Notes: generated by a model from the letters alone, not told the origin. A stretch of 40,529 nucleotides of DNA from Verrucomicrobiota bacterium (GCA_004294095.1 RDZR01000050.1:1-40529); one strand, 5' to 3'. Positions 1-9,513 are shown, counted from the first letter of the stretch. A program made the numbers and translations.

Positions 1-588
1 AACTTTCAAGGTTACGATGCAAAAATCGCATCCATGCGTGAGAAAACGCAGCTCGATGATGCACTCGTCTCCGGCCGCCTCACGATCCATGGCAACCCAG
101 CGGTGATTGCCGTGATGGATTTTAAGTTTTTCGCAGGATCGATGGGCTCGGTGGTTGGCGAGAAAATCACACGCGCCATCGAGCTTGCTATCGCCGAGCG
201 CCGCGGCGTGGTGATCGTCTCCGCCTCATCGGGCGCACGCATGCAAGAAGGCATGCTCTCGCTGATGCAAATGGCCAAAACCTGCGCGGCGCTTGCTCGC
301 CTTGGCCAGGCGAAATTGCCATACATCTCGCTGATGACTCATCCGACGACTGGCGGCGTGACCGCATCGTTCGCGACGATTGGCGATGTCAACCTCGCCG
401 AGCCAAAATGCATGATCGGCTTTGCTGGCCCGCGAGTAGTCAAGGAAACCACCCACCAATCATTGCCCGCCGGATTTCAGACTGCTGAATTTATGCTCGA
501 TCACGGGCTGGTCGATGCCATCGTCCCCCGCTGCGAACTGCGCGAACGCATCGGCCGCCTTCTGTCATTGATGATGCCCACAAAGTAA
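1..588 (+). CDS. accD: Acetyl-CoA carboxylase carboxyltransferase subunit beta, 5' truncated by window edge
   Basis: The frame is open from the first base, so the N-terminal zinc ribbon lies outside the window. The visible 195 residues are the carboxyltransferase (crotonase-like) core of AccD, which with AccA moves the carboxyl group from carboxybiotin to acetyl-CoA to make malonyl-CoA for fatty acid synthesis. Family features visible are the FFAGSMGSVVGEKI segment, the SSGARMQEG acyl-CoA-binding loop, LTHPTTGGVTASFA-like text (here LMTHPTTGGVTASFA) and GFAGPRVV. The C-terminus ends in the usual place for the family, shortly after the LVDAIVPR segment, with no sign of decay. It heads the plus-strand housekeeping run; accA is not in view. 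Confidence 0.95.
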   Translation, partial: NFQGYDAKIASMREKTQLDDALVSGRLTIHGNPAVIAVMDFKFFAGSMGSVVGEKITRAIELAIAERRGVVIVSASSGARMQEGMLSLMQMAKTCAALARLGQAKLPYISLMTHPTTGGVTASFATIGDVNLAEPKCMIGFAGPRVVKETTHQSLPAGFQTAEFMLDHGLVDAIVPRCELRERIGRLLSLMMPTK

Positions 589-655
589 GCCAAATATCTT
601 TTGAGAATTCAGCTTGATCGACCATGCGGAAACTCGTAAGCAAACGAACGCAATC

Positions 656-880
656 ATGGGACAACAACACAAAAAACTGATCAAACGCCGCCGCCGCACT
701 GATTATTTGAAGCGCAAAAAAGAGCTAATCAAACTCGGGGAAAGCGCTCCAAAGCTCGCAGTGAAATCTGCCACTCCAAAGACTGAGGCTGCGAAAAAAG
801 CACCTGCAAAAAAGACAGCTGCGAAGAAAGCGGCCAAGAAAGTCGCTAAAAAAACGACTGAAGAAGAGACTGAAGGTTGA
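656..880 (+). CDS. Small lysine/arginine-rich basic protein
   Basis: A 74-residue protein that begins MGQQHKKLIKRRRRTDYLKR and continues into an Ala/Lys-rich tail with repeated AAKK and PAKK units, ending in an acidic EEETEG. The tail resembles histone-H1-like or other nucleic-acid-binding C-termini, and the front half looks like small basic proteins found in Verrucomicrobiota. That relationship is from memory and not tested. The frame is also open from a TTG at 614, which would add 14 residues, but the ATG at 656 starts exactly at the basic core and is preferred. Function is unknown; binding to DNA or ribosomal RNA is an inference from charge alone. It sits 67 bases behind accD. Confidence 0.75.
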   Translation: MGQQHKKLIKRRRRTDYLKRKKELIKLGESAPKLAVKSATPKTEAAKKAPAKKTAAKKAAKKVAKKTTEEETEG

Positions 881-1004
881 TTTTCTAACAAAAATTAATC
901 GATCGATTCGATGAGTTATCCCTGCATGATTTGCCTAGCGAGTCCTGTGGGGATTGTTTTTCCAGAGGGATTGACTGGAAGCGTCTCGTGAGAGATAATG
1001 ATTC

Positions 1005-1367
1005 ATGCAAGCAGCTGTGAATTATAAAATCGGCAACGAAAAGCTGATCAAAATCATGGACAATGCGGCAAGCCATTTGAGCGGCCTCCTGACGCGTCAA
1101 GGTCGTCCACAAGGCGCATTGAGAATTGCCGTCGTAGGCGGTGGCTGCTCAGGCTTGCAGTATAAAATGGATCTAGTGGATGGTCCGCGCGATCGCGATA
1201 TTTTAATCCCAAGCAATGGCGTCAATGTGGTGGTTGATCCAAAGAGTGCTTTATTTGTGAGTGGCAGTGAATTGGATTTCTCAGACGACTTGCAGCAAGG
1301 AGGCTTCAAAGTAAGCAACCCGAATGCGGCGGTCACCTGCTCTTGTGGAGAAAGTTTTGCAGCTTAG
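1005..1367 (+). CDS. HesB/IscA/ErpA-family iron-sulfur cluster carrier
   Basis: 120 residues of the A-type Fe-S carrier family, which accepts clusters from a scaffold and hands them to apoproteins. The three ligand cysteines are all present: Cys48 in GGGCSGLQY and Cys112/Cys114 in the C-terminal CSCGESF, with the family's 63-residue spacing between the first and second. The ATG at 1005 gives a short N-terminal extension before the usual LxxxAASHLxxLL helix; an internal ATG at 1056 would cut into that helix. No isc or suf genes are adjacent, so the choice between IscA, ErpA and SufA cannot be made. It is followed after 15 bases by the secreted TPR gene. Confidence 0.9.
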   Translation: MQAAVNYKIGNEKLIKIMDNAASHLSGLLTRQGRPQGALRIAVVGGGCSGLQYKMDLVDGPRDRDILIPSNGVNVVVDPKSALFVSGSELDFSDDLQQGGFKVSNPNAAVTCSCGESFAA

Positions 1368-1382
1368 TTATTTCTTGAATTC

Positions 1383-4043
1383 ATGATGGCTTCGCTTCGC
1401 TCTTGCGCCTTGATTGCATGGATTGGGCTAACATGCCTGCACGCATTTGCGTCGCCCCAAGAGCAAATGGATGCGCTCCTTAGCGACCAATTTGAAGCTC
1501 GTGAAAAAGCGCAAGTCGAGTTGTGGGAAATGGGCAATCAAGCTGCCGATCTTTTACGCAAGGCAAGCACCACCAGCAAAGACCCAGAGCAGCGCGTCCG
1601 CGCCAGCCAGATCTTGCGAAAAGTCGAGTTGCGTCTCACTCCACAGACACCACCGGCTGTTCTCAAAGCAGTCGAAGAATACTCAGGCGCATCGAGCAGC
1701 CAAAAGATCACCTTGCTCCAACAGCTTGCCCAAACGAATGCATGGTATCAAGTCATCAAGCTCTACTCAGAAGAAACCAATCCTGAAGTGCTCACCGGAT
1801 TCAACCACCAAGTTGGGGATGTGACAATGCTCGCAGCTCGCAGTGCCATTGCACGCGAGGAAACGGACGAAGCACTCAAGATCCTCGAATTGATGCCGTC
1901 TAACATGCAATCGCTACAGACTCTAGCAGAATTCCATCGCAGCCATGGCACCCTGCAACAAGAAATCGAAAAAGCGGCGCGATCTAACCAACTCGCACCT
2001 GCCGCGTGGCGGCTTGCTCTTTACTGTTCTGCGGGCGATCTCACCGCAGCTCGTTTGGCAGCGCGAGAAGACAATCAAACCTACACCGATGCAGCTCTCG
2101 CCATTTTACAAGGTGACCCGCTGCCGTGGATCAATTACCAACTCAATCATCATTGCGAATCCGACATACAACGCCATTTCTTGCAAATGGCCAAAAAACG
2201 TTGGATGGGCGAATTCATCCGCCCGTCCGAAATTGAAGTCATCCGCCAAGCGACGGAGCAAGGAGATGATTATGCAAGGCACTATGCGACGACTCTGCTA
2301 TTTGCCGCCGGCGCTTCTCACCTCGGCGAGCAGGCACTCACTCGCGAGCGGCCACAAGAAGCGGCTTTGCACTTTGAAGCATTAGGCCGCTTTGATGAAG
2401 CACTGAAAATCTATCAGATCGATCCGCAACAACCTGCCGCAGGACTCACACGTTGGATCGAGGAACGCAGCCTGAAGCTGATCGATGAAGGGCGAGAGCT
2501 CCAGCGCGAAGATTCATCGATGGCTCTTCAAGAATTATTGCAGATGGCCTCCATGTTAGATATGCGCCACTTACACGAATTGTCAGCGCAATGCTATGGG
2601 CCCGCCATGATGAACCTTGCCGAAGAAAATGAGGAATTATTTCTCCAATTCATCGGCGAATTGAGCGAGCAAAACAATCGAGCAAGTCCGTCTGGCAAGC
2701 TCGCTCTTGAGCTAGCTACGCAATGGGCTGGAGTGGATCCTCTCCTGCAGGAAAAAGCAACATCTGCCATTTTAGGCGAGCAAAATCCATTCACCCAATC
2801 ATGGCAAGCGTGGATCATCGAAGAGCAGCCTGATCTGCCATGGCGTGCTCAACTCACCATTCTCATGGCACTTCAAGGTCACTTGGGTGACGAGCAAAAT
2901 CTAACAGATCAATGGGTGGAACGCGCATGGAAAAGCTACCGTCTAGCAGCCGATGACTCTGCGAAAAGCAAAGCACTCAACCTCATCAACCAATGGTTGT
3001 TTTACGGACGATCCAACTCAGATGCCCAGCAAACCCTCAAACTGTGGGATGCCCTCGATCCGAATAGCCGCGTCAATCTTTTCTGGGCGAGCCGACTTGA
3101 TTATTTTCTGTTAGAAAAGCGTTGGAAAGATGCACTCGAGTTAATCGATTTTTGCCTAGATCACTCAGAAAATTCCTCCACTTACACCAATTCAAGCGTC
3201 TATGGACATCGGGCATTTTTGCTTTCCAAACTCGGAAAAACAGCGGCTGCCAAACGTAATGCCCTTATCGCCGATCAGCTCTCATTGGGAAACCCAGCGA
3301 CTGCACAATCACTCATCTATGTCCATATGATGGCGGAAAATCCCCAACAGGTCAACGAATGGATCCAGCGCAGCGCATTGCTCGCTACTAGCGAAGAATA
3401 CGAGCAGACATTTCTAGATGTTTTGAAGATCTTTATCCGCCAAACTGCTTTTGAACAAGGCAATTGGCGCGTAGCCGCTGCGGTGACCGAGGTTCTTTCT
3501 TGCCAAGCTGCGAATGCAATACATCAAGACAAAAACCTCGGCATCTATGCCAGCTTGCGCGCGGAAGCAGATCTTGCCAAAGCACTTGCCGATCATGCCG
3601 CGGGAGCTGAGTTGGATCGTGCAAAAATCATTCAAGCACACGCCCAACAGCCGACATCCGGTGCCCTTGCCGATTATTTTTTCCCAGCTCTGCGCAAAGC
3701 CGGACAAGAGCCACTCTTGCGCGAAATTTTTGCGGATTCTTGGCAAAGGGTGACGGCAGAACTCAGCCGCTATCCCAAGCACTCTAGCGGACTCAATACG
3801 GCTGCTTGGCTGGCATCTCGCGCCAAATTGCAGCTCAAAGAAGCCGAAAAAATGAGCCTCACTTCCCTCAAACTCAGCCCGAATGAACCGGCATATCTCG
3901 ATACTCTAGCAGAAACATATTTCGCGCTGGGCGATCGCAAACGCGCCGTTCAATTCTCCGAGCAAGCACTCAATTTTAGCAAACAAGATCCGATGATTCG
4001 CTGGCAACATTTGCGTTTTCTAACGGAAAAAATCACGCCGTGA
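1383..4043 (+). CDS. Secreted helical-repeat (HEAT/TPR-like) protein, 886 residues
   Basis: A long protein with an N-terminal signal peptide (hydrophobic stretch about residues 8-20, likely cleavage after HAFA). The next 70 residues resemble a HEAT-type segment (EQMDALLSDQFEAREKAQVEL, then ASQILRKVELRL), as seen at the start of many planctomycete and verrucomicrobial secreted proteins. The remainder is almost wholly alpha-helical text with weak TPR character, clearest near residues 795-875 (AWLASRAKLQLKEAEKMSL, AYLDTLAETYFALGDRKRAV). A periplasmic or envelope scaffold role is plausible, but no enzymatic motif is visible and function is unknown. Its TGA stop overlaps the GTG start of dtd by four bases, suggesting translational coupling. 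Confidence 0.85.
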   Translation: MMASLRSCALIAWIGLTCLHAFASPQEQMDALLSDQFEAREKAQVELWEMGNQAADLLRKASTTSKDPEQRVRASQILRKVELRLTPQTPPAVLKAVEEYSGASSSQKITLLQQLAQTNAWYQVIKLYSEETNPEVLTGFNHQVGDVTMLAARSAIAREETDEALKILELMPSNMQSLQTLAEFHRSHGTLQQEIEKAARSNQLAPAAWRLALYCSAGDLTAARLAAREDNQTYTDAALAILQGDPLPWINYQLNHHCESDIQRHFLQMAKKRWMGEFIRPSEIEVIRQATEQGDDYARHYATTLLFAAGASHLGEQALTRERPQEAALHFEALGRFDEALKIYQIDPQQPAAGLTRWIEERSLKLIDEGRELQREDSSMALQELLQMASMLDMRHLHELSAQCYGPAMMNLAEENEELFLQFIGELSEQNNRASPSGKLALELATQWAGVDPLLQEKATSAILGEQNPFTQSWQAWIIEEQPDLPWRAQLTILMALQGHLGDEQNLTDQWVERAWKSYRLAADDSAKSKALNLINQWLFYGRSNSDAQQTLKLWDALDPNSRVNLFWASRLDYFLLEKRWKDALELIDFCLDHSENSSTYTNSSVYGHRAFLLSKLGKTAAAKRNALIADQLSLGNPATAQSLIYVHMMAENPQQVNEWIQRSALLATSEEYEQTFLDVLKIFIRQTAFEQGNWRVAAAVTEVLSCQAANAIHQDKNLGIYASLRAEADLAKALADHAAGAELDRAKIIQAHAQQPTSGALADYFFPALRKAGQEPLLREIFADSWQRVTAELSRYPKHSSGLNTAAWLASRAKLQLKEAEKMSLTSLKLSPNEPAYLDTLAETYFALGDRKRAVQFSEQALNFSKQDPMIRWQHLRFLTEKITP

Positions 4044-4492
4044 GAGCCTTGATTCAGCGCGTCATCCAAGCCGATGTGATGGTCACTGGAACCCGCATTG
4101 CGGAAATCAATCACGGCATGATGGTTCTGTTAGGAGTCGAGGCAGCGGATGATCCGTCCGATGTCGAGTGGCTGGCTGATAAAATTTTTCGCCTGCGAAT
4201 TTTTGCCGATGCCGATGGGAAAATGAATCGATCCGTTTCCCAAGTCGGAGGAAATATTCTCGTCGTCAGCCAATTCACGTTGCATGCCTCGACGCAACGA
4301 GGAAACCGGCCATCATTCCTGAAAGCCGCGCTGCCCGATCACGCTGAGCCGATGATCGCCGCCGTATGTGAGAAGCTCAGCCGCTTGCTTGGCAAGGATG
4401 TGGCTCAGGGGATTTTCGGTGCCGATATGAAAATTGGCCTCATCAATGATGGCCCAGTGACTATTTTCATCGATAGCCGCGCTCGCGAGTGA
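4040..4492 (+). CDS. dtd: D-aminoacyl-tRNA deacylase
   Basis: 150 residues, full length for Dtd, which removes D-amino acids (and glycine from tRNA-Ala) mistakenly attached to tRNA. Both signature motifs of the homodimer active site are present: SQFTL (residues about 76-80) and the trans Gly-Pro motif in NDGPVTI near residue 135. The start MRALIQRV is standard for the family. The GTG start at 4040 overlaps the previous gene's stop in a GTGA junction, so the two genes are probably translationally coupled. The link between a secreted repeat protein and tRNA proofreading is most likely just operon packing. Confidence 0.96.
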   Translation: MRALIQRVIQADVMVTGTRIAEINHGMMVLLGVEAADDPSDVEWLADKIFRLRIFADADGKMNRSVSQVGGNILVVSQFTLHASTQRGNRPSFLKAALPDHAEPMIAAVCEKLSRLLGKDVAQGIFGADMKIGLINDGPVTIFIDSRARE

Positions 4493-4538
4493 GCATTCTC
4501 TTGCATCCACTCAAATGCCAACTTAGCCTGCCGCCGCT

Positions 4539-5702
4539 GTGCCGATTACTGCAATTCTCGCTTTAGAAGATGGCCGTTGTTTTCATGGAACCGCTTTTGG
4601 TGCCATAGGAACGACGACTGGGGAAATTTGTTTCAACACCTCGATGTCCGGATACCAAGAGGTGATCACGGATCCATCGTATCGAGGCCAGATTGTGGCG
4701 ATGACTTATCCGCAAATCGGCAACTACGGAATCAATCCGCAAGACGCTGAATCCCACGGACCTCATATCCGCGGATTTGTGATTGGTGAACTTTGCGAAG
4801 TGCCATCTAACTGGCGCGCCAGCGAATCGTTAGATGCCTATTTGAAACGCCACCAGATCATCGGCATTGAGGAGATTGATACCCGCGCACTCACCAAGCA
4901 CCTGAGATCGCGCGGAGCCATGCGCGCCTGCTTGACCACCGAGCTGAATGCCGAGGCAGCCATCGCCGCCGCCAAAGCCTCGCCGCCGATGGAAGGCATG
5001 GACTACGTGCAGGAAGTCTCGACTCCAAAATCATTTTTCTGGACTGAAGAATCGCGGCAGTGGGCATTGCCCAATGAAATCACCAATGCGCCGCATCCTT
5101 ACTTGCCATTGCCAGAACCGCGCTACCGCATAGTGGCGTATGATTTTGGGCTAAAATTCAATATTTTACGCAGGCTCCGGCAGCAAGGATTCGAGGTGGA
5201 AGTGGTCAATTCCCGCACCAGTGCCGCCGAGATTTTGGCCAAGCAACCAGATGGATTGTTCCTTTCTAACGGCCCGGGAGATCCGGCATCTCTTGGCTAC
5301 ATCCACCAAGAAATTCGCGAAATGATCGGCAAATTGCCCATTTTCGGAATTTGCCTCGGCAACCAAATCCTCGCCCATGCCTTTGGCGGAAAAACCTTCA
5401 AACTGAAATTTGGCCACCGCGGAGGAAACCAACCCGTCAAAGATTTACGCACCGGAAAAATTTCCATCACCTCGCAAAATCACGGCTTTGCAGTGGATCC
5501 GGAGTCCTTACCGCCAGAAATCGAAGTGACCCATGTGAATTTGAATGACCTGACTGTGGAAGGCATGCGCCACACGCAGCATCCGATTTTCAGTGTGCAA
5601 TATCACCCGGAAGCAGCACCCGGGCCGAACGACGCGAGCTACCTATTTGAAGAATTTGCGGCAATGATTGATCAATATAAGGCAAATCTACCAAGCCGCT
5701 AA
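4539..5702 (+). CDS. carA: Carbamoyl-phosphate synthase small (glutaminase) chain
   Basis: 387 residues, the normal CarA length. The N-terminal domain (residues 1-150) carries GEICFNTSMSGYQEV, and the C-terminal class I glutamine amidotransferase domain carries FLSNGPGDP, the nucleophile Cys272 in GICLGNQ, and His356/Glu358 in QYHPEA. It hydrolyses glutamine and channels ammonia to CarB for carbamoyl phosphate, feeding pyrimidine and arginine synthesis. The start is a GTG at 4539 just before PITAILALEDG, the usual CarA N-terminus. carB is not in the window. Nine bases separate it from purA, so the two nucleotide-synthesis genes are probably cotranscribed. Confidence 0.97.
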   Translation: MPITAILALEDGRCFHGTAFGAIGTTTGEICFNTSMSGYQEVITDPSYRGQIVAMTYPQIGNYGINPQDAESHGPHIRGFVIGELCEVPSNWRASESLDAYLKRHQIIGIEEIDTRALTKHLRSRGAMRACLTTELNAEAAIAAAKASPPMEGMDYVQEVSTPKSFFWTEESRQWALPNEITNAPHPYLPLPEPRYRIVAYDFGLKFNILRRLRQQGFEVEVVNSRTSAAEILAKQPDGLFLSNGPGDPASLGYIHQEIREMIGKLPIFGICLGNQILAHAFGGKTFKLKFGHRGGNQPVKDLRTGKISITSQNHGFAVDPESLPPEIEVTHVNLNDLTVEGMRHTQHPIFSVQYHPEAAPGPNDASYLFEEFAAMIDQYKANLPSR

Positions 5703-5711
5703 AACTAACCC

Positions 5712-6983
5712 ATGAATACCATCATCATCGGTCTCCAATGGGGAGACGAAGGCAAAGGAAAAATTGTCGATTACCTCACCGAATCTGCCGATGTGGTGAT
5801 TCGCGGCCAAGGCGGCAACAACGCGGGCCACACGGTGATCGCACACGGCACAAAATACGTGCTGCACCTTTTGCCATCCGGAATTTTGTGGAATGATAAA
5901 CTCAACGTCATTGGCAATGGCGTGGTGTTAGATCCAATCGGCCTAGTGCAAGAAATCGAGCGCATCGAAGCCCAAGGCGTCTCGATCTCAGCAGAAAAGC
6001 TCCTCATTTCGGACCGCGCTCACATCGTCTTGCCGCTGCACAAAGAATTGGATGCCGCCCGCGAAGCCGCGCTTGGCGATCAAAAAATCGGCACCACCCG
6101 CCGCGGCATCGGCCCGGCATATGCGGATAAAGTGAACCGCTGCGGGCTGCGCGTGGTTGATTTGTTAGACCGCGCTTTTTCAGAAGCACAAATCACCCGC
6201 CGCGTGGCCGAAGCGAACGAAATTTTCCAACGCTTCGATCTCCACATCTTTGATGCAACGCAAGTGATCAAGGAAGTCTATCAGGCATTTGAGCGTCTGC
6301 GTCCTCATGTCTGCAATACGATTCCCGTGCTTCATCAGGCGTGGAAAAACGGCGAGCATCTTTTGTTTGAGGGCGCTCAAGGCACTTTGTTAGATATTGA
6401 TTTTGGAACCTATCCGTTCGTCACGTCATCAAACACGACGGCAGGCGGTTCGTGCACTGGCTCTGGTTTGCCACCGCACGCGATCCAAAGTGTGATTGGC
6501 GTTTGCAAGGCATACACCACGCGCGTTGGTTCCGGGCCATTTCCCACCGGCGATGAAGAACTATCCGATTATCTCCACCAGTTAGGACGAGAATTTGGCG
6601 CGACCACCGGCCGTCCTCGCGGCTGCGGCTGGCTCGATACCGTGTTACTGCGCTTTGCCTGCATGGTCAATGGCGTGACTGGCCTCGCCGTAACCAATCT
6701 CGACGGACTGGACGCTTACACCGAGCTAAAAATTTGCACCTGCTACCAAATTGGTGACGAGCTGCATGAGCTGCCGCCAGCCGATCGCCAGGCGTGGAAT
6801 CATGCGGTGCCGATTTACGAAACATGCCCTGGCTGGAAGTGCGATACGACGGCATGCCAGACTTACGACGAATTACCATTCGCTGCGCGAAAATACCTCT
6901 CACGCCTATCCGAGCTCTGTGGGGCACCCATCCAATTCGTCGGCGTAGGCCCCGACCGCCGCCAAACCATCGTGTTGGAGTAA
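5712..6983 (+). CDS. purA: Adenylosuccinate synthetase
   Basis: 423 residues, full length for PurA, which joins IMP and aspartate at the expense of GTP as the first committed step to AMP. The GTP-binding P-loop GLQWGDEGKGK contains the catalytic Asp12, and His40 lies in NNAGHTV. Other conserved segments are GTTRRGIGPAY, FEGAQGTLLDID, TSSNTTAGG, TRVGSGPFPTG and the base-contacting FGATTGRPRRCGW-type text (here TGRPRGCGW). The ATG at 5712 sits nine bases after carA. uppS begins 14 bases after its stop. Confidence 0.98.
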   Translation: MNTIIIGLQWGDEGKGKIVDYLTESADVVIRGQGGNNAGHTVIAHGTKYVLHLLPSGILWNDKLNVIGNGVVLDPIGLVQEIERIEAQGVSISAEKLLISDRAHIVLPLHKELDAAREAALGDQKIGTTRRGIGPAYADKVNRCGLRVVDLLDRAFSEAQITRRVAEANEIFQRFDLHIFDATQVIKEVYQAFERLRPHVCNTIPVLHQAWKNGEHLLFEGAQGTLLDIDFGTYPFVTSSNTTAGGSCTGSGLPPHAIQSVIGVCKAYTTRVGSGPFPTGDEELSDYLHQLGREFGATTGRPRGCGWLDTVLLRFACMVNGVTGLAVTNLDGLDAYTELKICTCYQIGDELHELPPADRQAWNHAVPIYETCPGWKCDTTACQTYDELPFAARKYLSRLSELCGAPIQFVGVGPDRRQTIVLE

Positions 6984-6997
6984 TTTTTTCGCAACGC

Positions 6998-7708
6998 ATG
7001 GAAAAAACTCGGGAGACACCCCAACACATCGCCATCATCATGGACGGCAATGGACGGTGGGCAAAACAACGCGGCCTGCCGCGATTAGCAGGCCATCGCG
7101 CGGGGGCGGATTCCGTGCGCGAGGTGATGAAGGCGTGCCTCGAACTCAATGTGAAATATCTCACGCTCTATGCTTTTTCTTCGGAAAATTGGAATCGCCC
7201 CGAAAAGGAGGTGACCGCCCTGATGTCACTTTTAGAGCAATTTTTAGCGAACAAGCTGGATGACTTGGTGCGCCTCAAGGTGAGACTGCGAGCCATCGGC
7301 CAAGTGGACCGCTTACCTAACAGCACACGCGAAAAAATCGCTGAAATCGAACAAGCTACTCAGCACCATCAAGCGATGACGCTAGTGCTCGCACTGTCCT
7401 ACGGCGGCCGCGAAGACATCATCAATGCCGCCAAACAACTTGCCGAAGATGCCCTGCGTGGAGAAATTCTGCCCAGTGCATTTGATGCCGAGCTCTTTGC
7501 CTCGAAGCTGCATACCGCTGGCATGCCAGATCCTGATTTACTGATCCGAACATCTGGGGAGATGCGCGTCTCGAATTTTTTACTTTGGCAGATCAGTTAC
7601 ACTGAAATGGTCATCGTCAAAAAGTTCTGGCCGGAATTCCGCGAAGGAGATTTATTCGCCGCTGTTGATGAGTATCGAAAAAGACACCGGAGATTCGGCT
7701 CACTTTGA
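6998..7708 (+). CDS. uppS: Isoprenyl transferase (undecaprenyl diphosphate synthase)
   Basis: 236 residues of the cis-prenyltransferase family that extends farnesyl diphosphate with isopentenyl units to make the lipid carrier for cell wall synthesis. Conserved motifs in order are the catalytic Asp16 in IIMDGNGRWA, HRAGADSV, YAFSSENWNRP, LSYGGREDI and PDLLIRTSGEMRVSNFLLWQ. The open frame extends upstream to 6794 inside purA, but the ATG at 6998 lies just before the family's usual N-terminus and 14 bases after the purA stop, so it is chosen. The C-terminal KKFWPEF segment replaces the common WPDF wording and is conservative. cdsA or dxr, frequent neighbours elsewhere, are absent. Confidence 0.96.
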   Translation: MEKTRETPQHIAIIMDGNGRWAKQRGLPRLAGHRAGADSVREVMKACLELNVKYLTLYAFSSENWNRPEKEVTALMSLLEQFLANKLDDLVRLKVRLRAIGQVDRLPNSTREKIAEIEQATQHHQAMTLVLALSYGGREDIINAAKQLAEDALRGEILPSAFDAELFASKLHTAGMPDPDLLIRTSGEMRVSNFLLWQISYTEMVIVKKFWPEFREGDLFAAVDEYRKRHRRFGSL

Positions 7709-7729
7709 CGTAGCGCATCTTACGATCCA

Positions 7730-8725
7730 TCATAACTTCGGCAATGTCACCATTCGACTGTATTGATAGCTATTTTGATTGATGAAGTTTGCTTTTGCAC
7801 CTGCATCAGGAAATGACCGTTGCTGGACTTGCTGAACTGCTCGATCACTCAGCACCGTCACGGAAATTTCTGCTGACATCAACCTTCCTGCTTTGATGAC
7901 ATCCGGATTGAAGCCACTGACTGAATCAGGAACAGTGATGCCTGATCCGTTAATACTGAAAGAATCCACCCCACTTGCAATATCAGATGAACTGATGATG
8001 ATAGGGATGACTTGTGGTGCTGGTGGAATCGTTCCAGATGGTGCGGGTGGTATGACCTCAACGTGGAACACTAAGGTAAATTGGTAGATGTTTTCAGCAA
8101 CGAAATTTGCAGGGTCTTGCAGTTGCCCAGCCAGCGGCTCGATGTTCAAGGCTGCTAGACCCATGTAACTCAAGGCTACATCTGGATTTTGCAAAAACCG
8201 ATTGAGAATCAGCGAATTTGATGCTCCCGCACCGGTGGCATTGGAAAAAGGGCTTCGATAATTAAGACGATAGGCTACCAGAGAGATGTTCCCGCCCCTG
8301 TCGTTATTATTGCCATTGTTAGTTTCGCCAATATTCCCATTGTATCGATCTGCCGCTGCCGAGAAAAAAACCAAATCGATTGCATTACTGCTTCTAAATG
8401 AAGCTGTTCCTGGAGGAGTGGCTATGGATGTTGCTCTAAACCATTCGGCAGGCTGAGGCGTAGCAGAACCTTGAGGTAGCGCGGTGGTCCCCCGGCGATA
8501 AACAATCGACTCCAAATCTTTGGCCATAGTGTCTATGATTGCCTTCGCCTGAGCAGCAGAGCGTAATTCTGAGCGGCCACGGTTCCAAGACTCCAAAGCA
8601 ATGGATGTGATCGAGACCAACACGCTCACGATCACCGTCGTGACTGCCATCGCGACGATGAGTTCCACGACAGTGAAGCCGCGGCTGCGAGAAATTTTTT
8701 GGGGAATGGAAAACATAACTTGCAT
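7730..8725 (-). CDS. Type II pseudopilin-like protein, third of three (GspJ-like)
   Basis: 331 residues with a prepilin-type N-terminus: a short basic leader, a peptidase site SRSRG|FTVVEL with Glu at +5, and a hydrophobic helix of about 20 residues ending in ESWNRGRSEL. A large soluble domain follows, containing low-complexity loops such as NNGNNNDRGG and a Pro-rich stretch near residue 230. The order behind a GspH-like and a GspI-like protein suggests the GspJ place in a type II pseudopilus. I believe it corresponds to the Verru_Chthon cassette families, but this was not tested. The start at 8725 leaves 16 bases after the preceding gene's stop; the longer frame from 8818 would overlap that gene. 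It converges on uppS with a 21-base gap. Confidence 0.8.
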   Translation of the reverse strand: MQVMFSIPQKISRSRGFTVVELIVAMAVTTVIVSVLVSITSIALESWNRGRSELRSAAQAKAIIDTMAKDLESIVYRRGTTALPQGSATPQPAEWFRATSIATPPGTASFRSSNAIDLVFFSAAADRYNGNIGETNNGNNNDRGGNISLVAYRLNYRSPFSNATGAGASNSLILNRFLQNPDVALSYMGLAALNIEPLAGQLQDPANFVAENIYQFTLVFHVEVIPPAPSGTIPPAPQVIPIIISSSDIASGVDSFSINGSGITVPDSVSGFNPDVIKAGRLMSAEISVTVLSDRAVQQVQQRSFPDAGAKANFINQNSYQYSRMVTLPKL

Positions 8726-8741
8726 GAAATCAGGTTGGTTT

Positions 8742-9509
8742 TTATCGACGGACTGCCATATTGCGGCTGAAGACTGGACGCTTTGCCAATTCAACAGCAG
8801 AATCGAATAGCTTGCCAAATGCTAGCCCACTGAAATAATTAGGATCGCGAGAAGGGGTGATATGAAAGTCCGTCACGAAGGCAAGCACTGATTCTGGATA
8901 TGAATCCGGACCAGAAATTTGGCCGGTTTCTGCTCTCCCATCAAAATTCGGATTGCGAATCTCCCCAGGTTTAGGGACTGGTGTAAGTTGGCTGTTTCGA
9001 AAAACTAATTGCCGACAAACCCCAAAAAAAACAGCCCCCTCCACCGCAGGTAGATCACTTCGAAATGCCGGATCGCTAGCGCGACGCATCATCGTCTTTA
9101 CCAGATAATCTTGCCCAGCAACCTGTCCGGTGATATTGACACGGGGTGGTAAACTACCATCAGCTCGCGGCACTCCTCTCAAGTCTGCTCGATATTGATA
9201 GACCACCAATGCATTAGCTTGATTTCCTTTAGTGCCTGAATTTTTAACGTAAACGAATGCTTTGTCGAAGGCCGACTTAATTTCATCGGCAGCACTTTGC
9301 TGACCCGGCCGGAGTTGCACCAATTCTTGCTCAAAGGTGCTGGCAAGCCGATCTGCAATTTGTGCATTGACTGAGGTGCGAATCCCTTCGGCAGCGGGGC
9401 CGAACACTAGCATAAATCCAGTGAGCAAAACGGCAAGCACGCCGATTGCAATCACAGTTTCAATGAGGGTGAATGCGCGTTTTGAGTATGATTGCTCTGA
9501 AGAATTCAT
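8742..9509 (-). CDS. Type II pseudopilin-like protein, second of three (GspI-like)
   Basis: 255 residues with a prepilin signal: KRA|FTLIETVIAI, Glu at +5, and a hydrophobic helix (AIGVLAVLLTGFMLVF). The residue before the cleavage site is Ala, not the commoner Gly. The soluble domain has no recognised enzymatic motif. The ATG at 9509 is four bases after the stop of the preceding pseudopilin gene; the longer frame from 9533 would overlap it. Tight spacing on both sides indicates one three-gene operon. Its likely role is assembly into a periplasmic pseudopilus or a pilus-like fibre after processing by a prepilin peptidase, which is not encoded in this window. Confidence 0.8.
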   Translation of the reverse strand: MNSSEQSYSKRAFTLIETVIAIGVLAVLLTGFMLVFGPAAEGIRTSVNAQIADRLASTFEQELVQLRPGQQSAADEIKSAFDKAFVYVKNSGTKGNQANALVVYQYRADLRGVPRADGSLPPRVNITGQVAGQDYLVKTMMRRASDPAFRSDLPAVEGAVFFGVCRQLVFRNSQLTPVPKPGEIRNPNFDGRAETGQISGPDSYPESVLAFVTDFHITPSRDPNYFSGLAFGKLFDSAVELAKRPVFSRNMAVRR

Positions 9510-9513
9510 AAAA

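Noticed and set aside
7709-7729. Bidirectional terminator between uppS and the pseudopilin operon
   Set aside because: The 21-base gap holds no inverted repeat of useful length.
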